From contig JAUSNJ010000009.1 in assembly GCA_030645355.1 (NCBI GenBank), positions 1 through 34,240 on the forward strand: a stretch of DNA of 34,240 nt. The letters run 5' to 3'. Below the pieces are notes generated by a model. The model made no database searches. It had not been told where the DNA came from and saw only the letters and a list, made by a program, of their open reading frames with translations. Source of the stretch: Rhodoferax sp. (GTDB lineage Bacteria > Pseudomonadota > Gammaproteobacteria > Burkholderiales > Burkholderiaceae_C). The position numbers and the translations under genes are program-made. Below, piece after piece: positions 24,320-31,237 of this stretch (the first letter of the stretch is position 1; each line of letters begins with the position of its first letter).

Positions 24320-24414
24320 TGGAGACCTGGCTCAAGGCCAGTGGTGGCAAGGTGTCTGCACGCAAGCCCAATACGCCAACCTTGATGGGCGTGAAACCCA
24401 ACCCGGGCTACACG
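24320..24414 (+). repeat. Direct repeat, right copy (soxB 3' fragment)
   Basis: Partner of 716-810, same orientation, 89 of 95 positions identical. It ends 95 bp before the M13 peptidase gene and starts 137 bp upstream of paaX. Together the two copies delimit the paa cluster. Confidence 0.93.
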
Positions 24415-24423
24415 GGTCCCTGA
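24320..24423 (+). pseudogene. soxB: Remnant of the soxB 3' end
   Basis: Translated in frame this stretch gives ETWLKASGGKVSARKPNTPT and then LMGVKPNPGYTGP and a stop. The intact gene ends ETWLKASGGKVSARKLNTPT, LVGVKPNPGYASM. Only the last 34 codons or so are present; nothing upstream resembles SoxB. Of the six base differences in the conserved part, three change the residue (Leu to Pro, Val to Met, Ala to Thr). A frame beginning at 24214 runs into it, but that is not good evidence for a gene. Confidence 0.88.
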
Positions 24424-24508
24424 AGCGAGCCGCAGGGCCGCGCCCGACACGCGGGGGCGATTCAACGGATAGACTCGCAGGCACTGCCTGTCTACCCGCA
24501 ATCGACCC

Positions 24509-26578
24509 ATGCATCGCTGCCTGCATCCTGCACCCCACCGTTTTTTCGCGCTGATTGCCAGCCTGGTGCTGGCCGTGGCCAGCGCCCATGCGCAGGCCGA
24601 CCAGCCGCTGCGCGAATTCCCGTACACCCCGGGTCTGGACGTGTCCGCGATGGACACCAAAGCCAGCCCGTGCGAGGACTTTTACCAGTACAGCTGCGGC
24701 GGCTGGATGCAGAACAACCCCATCCCCGCGGACCAAAGCAGCTGGAGCGTCTATGGCAAGCTGTACCAGGACAACCAGCGCTTTCTGTGGGGCATCCTCG
24801 ACCAACTGGCCCAGCGCGGCGCCGGCAATACGGCCACGCAACAGCAGCTGGGCGACTACTTTGCGGCCTGCATGGACGAGGCCCGCGTCGAGCAGCTCGG
24901 CGCCGCGCCACTGCAAGCCTGGCTGCAGCAGGTGGACGCCGTGGCCTCGCGTGCGGAGCTGGCCCCCCTGCTGGCGCGTGCGCATCTGGCCACGGGCAGC
25001 GCCGGTCTGTTCTTCGGCTTTGGCGCGGACCAGGATTACTCCAACTCTTCCAGCGTCATCGCCTTTGCCGTGGGTGGTGGCCTGAGCCTGCCAGACCGTG
25101 ACTACTACCTGAAGAAAGACGCACGTTCTGCGGCGCTGCGCAGGCAATACGTCGCCCACGTGGCGCGCACCTTCGTGCTGCTGGGGGCCTCGGAGGCCAT
25201 GGCCACGCAGCAGGCCGCCACCGTGCTGCGCGTGGAGACGGCGCTGGCCCACGCCACGCTGTCCCAGGTCGGCAAGCGCGACCCCTACAAGCTGTTCCAC
25301 AAGATGACGCGCGTCCAATTGCAGGCGCTGACCCCGGGCTTTGACTGGGACGCGTATCTGACCGCATCGGGCCTGGGCGACGTGAAGGTCATCAACGTGA
25401 CCGAGCCCGTCTTCTTCAAGGCCCTGGGGCAGCAGCTGCGCAGCCTGGCGCTGGAGGACACCAAGGTCTACCTGCGCTGGCACCTGGCGCGCGCGCTGTC
25501 GCCCTTGCTGTCCTCGCCCTTTGTCAACGCGCACTTCGACTTTTTCAGCAAGACGCTGCTGGGCGTGCCGCAGTTGGCCCCGCGCTGGAAGCGCTGCGTT
25601 GGCCTGGCCGACGCCCAGCTCGGCGAAGCCCTGGGCCAGGAGTTCGTGGCCCGCGCCTTTGGCCCGGAGCTCAAGGCCAAAACCCTACAAATGACCCAGC
25701 AAATCGAGCAGGCCATGTTGGATGATTTGCAGCAGCTCGACTGGATGAGCGCAGCCACCAAGGCGCGCGCGATCGAGAAGCTCAAGACCATCATCAACAA
25801 GATCGGCTACCCCGACCGCTGGCGCGACTACAGCAGCGTGCAAGTGGCGCGCGATGACTTCTTTGGCAATGTCAGCCGGGCCACGCTGTTCGAGTCGCGC
25901 CGCCAGCTCGCAAAGATTGGCAAGCCGCTGGACCGCGGCGAGTGGAGCATGACACCACCTACCGTCAACGCCTACTACAGCGCGCAAATGAACGACATCA
26001 ACTTCCCCGCCGGCGTGCTGCAGCCGCCGCTGTACGACCCGAAGATGGACGACGCACCCAACTACGGCAACACCGGCGGCACCATTGGCCACGAGTTGAC
26101 GCACGCCTTCGACGACGAAGGCCGCCAGTTTGATGCCCAGGGCAATCTGAAGAACTGGTGGACACCCAAGGACAACCAGCGGTTCAACGCGCGCGCGCAG
26201 TGCATCGTCAAGCAGTATGCCCAGTACACGGTGGTGGACGATATTAGGATCAACAGCCGCCTGACCCTGGGGGAAGACATTGCCGACCTGGGCGGCCTGG
26301 TGCTGGCCTGGACCGCGTGGAAGGTGCAAACCGCAGCCGTGGCTCCGGAAAGCCGCGAGGGACTGACTCCGGAGCAGCGCTTCTTCGTCGGCTTTGCGCA
26401 GTGGGCCTGCGAGAACAACCGGCCCGAAGACATGCGCGTGAAAGCAGTGACCGACCCACATTCACCGGGCCGCTACCGCGTCAACGGCGTGGTGGCCAAC
26501 ATGCCCGAGTTTGCCAAGGCCTTCGCCTGCAAGCCGGGCTCGGCCATGGTGTCGGCCAAGCCGTGCCGGGTGTGGTGA
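24509..26578 (+). CDS. M13-family metallopeptidase (neprilysin/PepO-like), exported
   Basis: A 689-residue zinc endopeptidase of family M13. It has an N-terminal signal peptide (hydrophobic stretch FFALIASLVLAVASAHA, likely cleaved near residue 27), so it acts in the periplasm or outside. The start of the mature domain reads SPCEDFYQYSCGGWMQNNPI, a family hallmark. The active site is GHELTHAFDD with His528, Glu529 and His532. The third zinc ligand is Glu589 in GEDIADLGG (ENIAD in most relatives). NAYYSAQMNDINFPAGVLQP is the substrate-binding stretch, and the protein ends in CRVW as the family does. The length is normal. The preceding 85 bp contain no clear promoter, and the ribosome-binding site is weak. 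Base composition is visibly more GC-rich than the paa cluster. Confidence 0.95.
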   Translation: MHRCLHPAPHRFFALIASLVLAVASAHAQADQPLREFPYTPGLDVSAMDTKASPCEDFYQYSCGGWMQNNPIPADQSSWSVYGKLYQDNQRFLWGILDQLAQRGAGNTATQQQLGDYFAACMDEARVEQLGAAPLQAWLQQVDAVASRAELAPLLARAHLATGSAGLFFGFGADQDYSNSSSVIAFAVGGGLSLPDRDYYLKKDARSAALRRQYVAHVARTFVLLGASEAMATQQAATVLRVETALAHATLSQVGKRDPYKLFHKMTRVQLQALTPGFDWDAYLTASGLGDVKVINVTEPVFFKALGQQLRSLALEDTKVYLRWHLARALSPLLSSPFVNAHFDFFSKTLLGVPQLAPRWKRCVGLADAQLGEALGQEFVARAFGPELKAKTLQMTQQIEQAMLDDLQQLDWMSAATKARAIEKLKTIINKIGYPDRWRDYSSVQVARDDFFGNVSRATLFESRRQLAKIGKPLDRGEWSMTPPTVNAYYSAQMNDINFPAGVLQPPLYDPKMDDAPNYGNTGGTIGHELTHAFDDEGRQFDAQGNLKNWWTPKDNQRFNARAQCIVKQYAQYTVVDDIRINSRLTLGEDIADLGGLVLAWTAWKVQTAAVAPESREGLTPEQRFFVGFAQWACENNRPEDMRVKAVTDPHSPGRYRVNGVVANMPEFAKAFACKPGSAMVSAKPCRVW

Positions 26579-26583
26579 GACAC

Positions 26584-26637
26584 TTGCTATACAAAATATA
26601 GTGAACTATCTAGATTCCACGAGGGCTAGCGCGTGAT
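26584..26637 (+). repeat. Dispersed intergenic repeat, copy 2 (TTGCTAT-N30-GAGGGCTA)
   Basis: TTGCTAT (26584-26590), 30 nt, GAGGGCTA (26621-26628). The inner part forms GCTAT-N7-ATAGT. The GAGGG of the element lies 7 nt before the GTG start of the MFS gene and appears to serve as its ribosome-binding site. Confidence 0.8.
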
Positions 26638-27826
26638 TTCATCCAAAACATTGTGGGGCCACAGCCAGTTTCGCCGGATCTTTGTGTCCACTGCCAGCTT
26701 TACGCTGGGCACGCAGATTTACCAGCTGGGCATGCCACTCATCCTGTATGAGCTGACCCAGTCTGCGGCGGCGATGACAGCCATGCGCGCCGTTGAGCTG
26801 CTGCCCAATTTGTTGCTGGCGATGTTCATCGGTGTGTGGGTGGACCGCATCGACCGCGGGCGGTGGGCGCGCCTGGCCATAACCGGCATGGTGCTGCTGA
26901 TCGGCTCGCAGGCCTACATGCTGCAGCAGGGCGCGGCGGCCCTGCCGTTCTTCTTTGTGACGGCCTTCTTGTTGATGACGCTGAACTACCTGTACGCCAT
27001 CTGCCGCATGGGCATGCTGAAGGAAATTCTGCCGGCCAACCTGCTGTTGCCCGCCACCGCGCAACTGACTGTTGTGGGCCAGGTGTTTGCCGTGCTGGGG
27101 CCGGCCCTGGCGGGCGCCCTGATGGCCTGGAAGCTGGAACTGGGCCTGTGGCTGCCCATGGTGGCCATGCTGCTGGCCGCGTGGCTGCTGCGCGACCTTC
27201 GGCTGGAGAAGCGCAGCCAGAGCCCTGGAAATTTCTGGGCCGACTGGCGCGAGGGCTGGCGCGTGCTGGTGGACAACCGGCCGCTGTGGCACATGGCCTG
27301 GCTGGTGGTGCTGATCAACGGCAGCCAGGGTGTGGTGGACGTGATCTTTTTGTTCCGCGCCCGTGACCAGTTGCAGCTGGGCCTGGGTGAAGTGGGCCTG
27401 CTATACGGTCTGGCCGGTATCGGCGGCGTGGTGGGCGGCCTGGTTTGTAGCCGGTTGCGCAAACGCTTTGGCCTGGGGCGGCTGATGGCGATGGAGCTGC
27501 TGCTGGAGGCGGTGTGCATTCTGCTGATGGCGTGGAGCGATTCCTTGCCCGTGCTGTTGCTGGCCTTGGTGGGCAGCAGCTTTGGCAGCGTGGTTGGCAG
27601 TGTGTGCATCTGGGGCTACCGCCAGGAGAGTACCGACAGCCGCTACATTGGCCGCATCTCGGGCCTGACCGGGTCCATCTTCAAGCTGCTGATGCCGGTG
27701 ACGCTGGTGCTGTCGGGCGCGCTCAGCAGCAGCTGGCCACTGGCCTGGCTGCTCAGCGCGTGCGCCGGGGCGCACCTGGTCACCGTGGTGGGAACCCGTC
27801 TGTCGGCGGTGTACCGGGTGACATGA
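26633..27826 (+). CDS. Major facilitator superfamily transporter (MFS_3/EntS-like exporter)
   Basis: A 397-residue inner-membrane protein with about 12 hydrophobic helices. Typical parts are the start FRRIFVSTASFTLGTQIYQL, the inter-helix loop FIGVWVDRIDRGRWARLAIT (the MFS motif A region, G-x-x-x-D-R), and the second-half loop NFWADWREGWRVLVDNRPLW, characteristic of EntS/macrolide-exporter-like members. The substrate is unknown. The start is a GTG at 26633 with GAGGG supplied by an intergenic repeat. The stop overlaps an ATG in the next gene's frame, and three genes follow each other tightly, which suggests one transcript. Confidence 0.9.
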   Translation: MISSKTLWGHSQFRRIFVSTASFTLGTQIYQLGMPLILYELTQSAAAMTAMRAVELLPNLLLAMFIGVWVDRIDRGRWARLAITGMVLLIGSQAYMLQQGAAALPFFFVTAFLLMTLNYLYAICRMGMLKEILPANLLLPATAQLTVVGQVFAVLGPALAGALMAWKLELGLWLPMVAMLLAAWLLRDLRLEKRSQSPGNFWADWREGWRVLVDNRPLWHMAWLVVLINGSQGVVDVIFLFRARDQLQLGLGEVGLLYGLAGIGGVVGGLVCSRLRKRFGLGRLMAMELLLEAVCILLMAWSDSLPVLLLALVGSSFGSVVGSVCIWGYRQESTDSRYIGRISGLTGSIFKLLMPVTLVLSGALSSSWPLAWLLSACAGAHLVTVVGTRLSAVYRVT

Positions 27827-27861
27827 AACGCCCCCACCTTTTGATAGGACAGGAGCCCTCT

Positions 27862-28587
27862 ATGCGATGGTTTCAGATAGCGCTGTTGTGCGCTGCATTG
27901 GCCGCGTGTGCGGGCGCGCCGGAGTTGCCCGTCACCCGAAACAGTGAGGGCGCCGCTGCTGCCGCCACAACTGATCTATCCGCCACTTATGCGCCACTGC
28001 GCGCCGCCGGCGGGCGCGTGTTCACGTTGAACCCTGCGCAGTCCGAGGTTCGCATCTACGCGTTTCGCTCCGGCAAGGCCGCCAGATTGGGGCACAACCA
28101 TGTGCTGTCGGCTCCGGACTTTCAGGGCTTCTTCTACCTGGCTCCCGATGGCACAGCGGCCTCACGTTTTGATATGGCGTTCAGGCTGGACCAGCTGGCG
28201 TTCGATGATCCGCAGCACCGTGCAGCCCTGGGCCCGGCATTCGCCTCCGCCATCTCGGCCGAAGACACGGCCAGCACCCGCAACAACATGCTGGGTGACA
28301 ACAATTTCCAGGCGGCACGTTTTCCGTGGGTGCGCATCCACTCGCTGCAGATATCCGGCGATGCGCCCAAGTTTGCCGCGCGGATCGCGGTCGAGCTGCA
28401 TGGCCAGACGCGCGAGATGCGGGTCCCGCTGACGGTCAGCGGATTGCCCGAGAAACTGATGGTGCAGGGCGCACTGGTTCTGCAGCAGTCGGACTTTGGC
28501 GTGAAACCCTTGTCGGTGCTGGGCGGGCTGCTGGCAGTGCAGGACGCCGTGGTCGTTGAATTCAATCTATCGGGAGACTCGCCATGA
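27862..28587 (+). CDS. YceI-like lipoprotein
   Basis: A 241-residue protein with a lipoprotein signal: MRWFQIALLCAALAAC has the lipobox LAAC with Cys16, so it is likely anchored in a membrane facing the periplasm. From about residue 50 it resembles YceI-type lipid-binding barrels: LNPAQSEVRIYAFRSGKAAR, GHNHVLSAPDFQGFFYL, ASTRNNMLGDNNFQAARFPW. This family binds polyprenyl or other hydrophobic molecules. I start it at 27862 because of AGGAG about 8 nt upstream. An in-frame ATG at 27823 overlaps the MFS stop but would bury the signal peptide. It overlaps the next gene by 4 nt (ATGA). Confidence 0.8.
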   Translation: MRWFQIALLCAALAACAGAPELPVTRNSEGAAAAATTDLSATYAPLRAAGGRVFTLNPAQSEVRIYAFRSGKAARLGHNHVLSAPDFQGFFYLAPDGTAASRFDMAFRLDQLAFDDPQHRAALGPAFASAISAEDTASTRNNMLGDNNFQAARFPWVRIHSLQISGDAPKFAARIAVELHGQTREMRVPLTVSGLPEKLMVQGALVLQQSDFGVKPLSVLGGLLAVQDAVVVEFNLSGDSP

Positions 28588-29255
28588 CCCTTGCAGACCC
28601 TGCTTACCTCGACCTGGACACCTGGCACCGCCGCTCGGCCTTTGATTTTTTCCGGGGCTTTGACATTCCCAGTTTCAACCTGTGCACGCGCATGGATGTG
28701 GCCCAGCTCAAGCAGGCCGTGCAAGACCTGGGCGTGGGCAGCCTGTCGCTGGCCTACCATTTCATCGCCATTCGCCTGGCCAACGAGATCGCGCCGTTTC
28801 GCTACCGGCTCGAAGGCGAGCGCGTGCGCGTGCACGCCGAAGTGCATGGCAACACCACGGTGCTGCGCGAGGATGAATCTTTTGGCTTTGCGACGCTGGA
28901 GCACCAGCGCGACTTTGCCGCGTTCTGCGCCCAGGGCGCCGGGGCAATAGCCAACGGTCGCCTGCGGGATGCGCCGTTTGCGCCTGCCGAGAGCGGCACC
29001 GCCACCGTGCACATGACGACACTGCCCTGGGTGCACTTCAGCAGCTACTCCAATGCGCGCCAGTGGGGGCCGCACGACTCCATCCCCAAGATCGCCTTTG
29101 GTCGCATCGATGCGGATGGCCAGCGCCTGTGGATGCCGCTGTCGGTGGAGGTGCACCACGCGCTGATGGATGGCCTGCACGTGGGGCGTTTCTTTGAAGG
29201 CTTTGAGGCGGCGCTGCAGTCGCCACAGACGTGGTTGCAGCCGACGTCGGACTGA
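28584..29255 (+). CDS. Chloramphenicol acetyltransferase-like protein (CAT fold)
   Basis: A 223-residue protein with the layout of type A chloramphenicol acetyltransferases: DLDTWHRRSAFDFFRGFDIP near the start, AYHFIAIRLANEIAPFRYRL, TTLPWVHFSSYSNA, and the catalytic HHALMDG at 191-197 (HHxxxDG) within PLSVEVHHALMDGLHVGRFF. The catalytic His and structural Asp are kept. Many chromosomal homologues acylate unknown substrates, and I would not call resistance from sequence. It overlaps the YceI-like gene as ATGA and ends the plus-strand set. Confidence 0.85.
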   Translation: MTLADPAYLDLDTWHRRSAFDFFRGFDIPSFNLCTRMDVAQLKQAVQDLGVGSLSLAYHFIAIRLANEIAPFRYRLEGERVRVHAEVHGNTTVLREDESFGFATLEHQRDFAAFCAQGAGAIANGRLRDAPFAPAESGTATVHMTTLPWVHFSSYSNARQWGPHDSIPKIAFGRIDADGQRLWMPLSVEVHHALMDGLHVGRFFEGFEAALQSPQTWLQPTSD

Positions 29256-29263
29256 AGGGCTTG

Positions 29264-29317
29264 TTGCTATCGTTTAAATAGCGATGTGTCTATATTTCAC
29301 GAGGGCTACTGCACTAT
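29264..29317 (+). repeat. Dispersed intergenic repeat, copy 3 (TTGCTAT-N30-GAGGGCTA)
   Basis: TTGCTAT (29264-29270), 30 nt, GAGGGCTA (29301-29308), then TGCAC. The inner stem GCTAT-N7-ATAGC is perfect. It fills the 67-bp gap between the convergent CAT-like and moeA genes, where a transcript-ending or -protecting hairpin would be plausible, though no T-run follows the stem. Confidence 0.8.
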
Positions 29318-29322
29318 TTTCT

Positions 29323-30609
29323 CTAAGTGAGTCCGTCAAATACCACCACATCGACAAGGTCCCCAGCGTGCACATTGCCTTGTTCGTGGCGCAGCACCAC
29401 CATGCAATTGGCCTCGGACATGCTGCGCAGCACGCCGGAGCCCTGCGAGCCGGTGATGCGCACCACGGGGTTGCCTTGCGCGTCGGTGGACAGGATGCCG
29501 CGCTGGTACTCGGTGCGCCCGGGCTTCTTGCGGATGTCGGCGGTGGATGCCGCACGCAGCAGGGGCAGGGGGGCGCTACTGGCGCCCATCATGCGTAAGA
29601 GCGCGTCGCGGGCGAAGAAGTAAAACGTCACCATCACCGCCACCGGGTTGCCCGGCAGGCCAAACAGGTAGGCGGTTTTGCCCTTGGACGTGATGGTGCC
29701 AAAGGCCATGGGCCGCCCCGGGCGCATTCCGATTTTCCAGAAGGTCACGTCGCCCAGCTGGGCCATGATCTGCTTGGTGTAGTCCGCCGCACCCACCGAC
29801 ACGCCGCCGGACGTGATGATGGCGTCCGCATTCGCGCAGGCCGAGCGCAGTGCGGCCTCCAGCGAGGCCGGGTCGTCCTTGACCACGCCCATGTCTATGA
29901 GTTCGCAGCCCAGGCGAGTCAGCATGCCAAACAGCGTGTAGCGGTTGGAGTCGTAAATGCAGCCTGGGTCCAGTGTGTCGCCCAAAGAGCGCAGCTCGTC
30001 GCCGGTGGAGAAAAATGCCACGCGCAGCCTGCGTTGCACCATGACCTGGCTGATGCCCAGCGAGGCCAGCAGGCCCAGGTCGGCCGGGCGCAGGATCCGG
30101 CCCTGGGTGAGGGCGGCCCGTCCCTCTTTCAGGTCTTCGCCCATCAGGCGGCGGTTGTCACCGGTGCGGACCACGCCTTGCGGCACGGTGACCGCGCTGT
30201 CGGATGCGTTCTGCGTGAATTCTTGCGGCACCACGGTGTCGCACCCGGCGGGCATCACGGCCCCGGTCATGATGCGCACGCATTCGCCGCGCCCCACACT
30301 GCCGTCAAAGGCTTTGCCAGCAAACACGGTGCCTTTGATGGCCAGCGTTGTCGCCGCGTCGGGCAACAGATCAGCGCCCTGGAAGGCAAAGCCGTCCATC
30401 GCCGAGTTGTCGTGCGCCGGCACGCTGATGGGCGAGATGACGTCGGCCGCCAGCACCCGGTCCAGCGCCTGCCAGATGGCGACGGTTTCAATACCCAGAA
30501 TGGGTTGCACAAAGTCCTGCACGATGCGCTGAGCCTGCGCCACGGGCAGGGCGTTGGGGTCGTAGTCGGTCAGGGTGCTGACGAATTCGGAGAGCGTGGA
30601 CTGTGTCAT
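29323..30609 (-). CDS. moeA: MoeA, molybdopterin molybdenumtransferase
   Basis: MoeA inserts molybdate into adenylylated molybdopterin to form the molybdenum cofactor in the cytoplasm. The 428 residues show the family blocks: DFVQPILGIETVAIWQALDR, ADVISPISVPAHDNSAMDGF (the conserved P-x-x-D-x-SAMDG), IMTGAVMPAGCDTVVPQE, IITSGGVSVGAADYTKQIMA, MRPGRPMAFGTI and LFGLPGNPVAVMVTFYFF. Length is normal (E. coli 411). Its ATG overlaps the mobA TGA as ATGA, so the two cofactor genes are co-translated. Molybdoenzymes such as sulfite dehydrogenase (SoxCD-type) may be among the users, which is only a guess. Confidence 0.95.
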   Translation of the reverse strand: MTQSTLSEFVSTLTDYDPNALPVAQAQRIVQDFVQPILGIETVAIWQALDRVLAADVISPISVPAHDNSAMDGFAFQGADLLPDAATTLAIKGTVFAGKAFDGSVGRGECVRIMTGAVMPAGCDTVVPQEFTQNASDSAVTVPQGVVRTGDNRRLMGEDLKEGRAALTQGRILRPADLGLLASLGISQVMVQRRLRVAFFSTGDELRSLGDTLDPGCIYDSNRYTLFGMLTRLGCELIDMGVVKDDPASLEAALRSACANADAIITSGGVSVGAADYTKQIMAQLGDVTFWKIGMRPGRPMAFGTITSKGKTAYLFGLPGNPVAVMVTFYFFARDALLRMMGASSAPLPLLRAASTADIRKKPGRTEYQRGILSTDAQGNPVVRITGSQGSGVLRSMSEANCMVVLRHEQGNVHAGDLVDVVVFDGLT

Positions 30610-31190
30610 GTGGGCGCCATTTGCTGCAGTTCGGCCAGGGTATTGATGTTGCGAAAGGCTGCCTCATCCGCAAAGTGCACTTCGGCCACGCGCAGGCTGG
30701 CATACCAGCGGTCGACCTTGCGGCCACCGCCTTCCAGAAACTGCGTCAGGTGCGGCAGGAGCGACGCCTTGGCCAGGCAGAACACGGGATGCGGCTGGCG
30801 GGTCTCTCCCGCGCCCGTCACCGCCACCGCCAGGTCCGCATCCTCGGCCTGCAAGGCAGATGCCAGGCGCTGCACCAGATCGGCGGGCAGGAACGGCGAG
30901 TCGCACGGTGCCGTTACCAGATAGGGCGTTTCGCAGTGCATCAGCCCGGTCTGCAGGCCGGCCAGCGGCCCGGCAAAGTCAGGCATGGCGTCGGGCCACA
31001 CGGGTGCGCCAAACGCCGCATAGGTGTCCAGGTTCTGGTTGGCGTTGATCAGCAGGCGCTGCACCTGGGGCGAGAGCCGCTCCAGCACATGGGCCACCAT
31101 GGGCCTGCCCGCCAGCGGGACGAGGCCCTTGTCGATGCTGCCCATGCGGGAGCCGCGGCCGCCTGCGAGTATGAGTCCGGTGATTTGCAT
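30606..31190 (-). CDS. mobA: MobA, molybdenum cofactor guanylyltransferase
   Basis: MobA joins GMP to molybdopterin to give the guanine dinucleotide form of the cofactor. The 194 residues begin with the nucleotidyltransferase signature ITGLILAGGRGSRMGSIDKG, followed by LVPLAGRPM, DFAGPLAGLQTG and the metal-binding region APCDSPFLPADLV. The length is that of MobA (E. coli 194). It lies 47 bp after an unrecognised gene and overlaps moeA by 4 nt. No clear ribosome-binding site precedes the ATG at 31190. The related xanthine-cofactor enzyme MocA is the main alternative, but the pairing with moeA favours MobA. Confidence 0.93.
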   Translation of the reverse strand: MQITGLILAGGRGSRMGSIDKGLVPLAGRPMVAHVLERLSPQVQRLLINANQNLDTYAAFGAPVWPDAMPDFAGPLAGLQTGLMHCETPYLVTAPCDSPFLPADLVQRLASALQAEDADLAVAVTGAGETRQPHPVFCLAKASLLPHLTQFLEGGGRKVDRWYASLRVAEVHFADEAAFRNINTLAELQQMAPT

Positions 31191-31237
31191 AGGGTGTGGT
31201 GGTGTGTGCTCGGTCCAGCGAGTCTAGCGCCCCGGCG

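Noticed and set aside
716..24414. The soxB repeats as integrase att sites of an active mobile element
   Set aside because: No integrase, transfer or replication gene is visible between them, and 95 bp with six mismatches is also explained by homologous recombination.
24214..24423. 69-codon plus-strand frame as an intact small gene
   Set aside because: Its second half is the soxB 3' fragment and its first half resembles nothing; no ribosome-binding site was seen. Treated as a remnant.
24332..26461. Minus-strand open frames opposite the M13 gene
   Set aside because: The M13 frame has a signal peptide, HELTH and the CxVW tail. The opposite frames have low-complexity composition only.
28584..29255. 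Chloramphenicol resistance gene
   Set aside because: The fold and HHxxxDG motif are present, but many chromosomal relatives are not resistance enzymes, and the tight linkage to MFS and YceI genes suggests another role.
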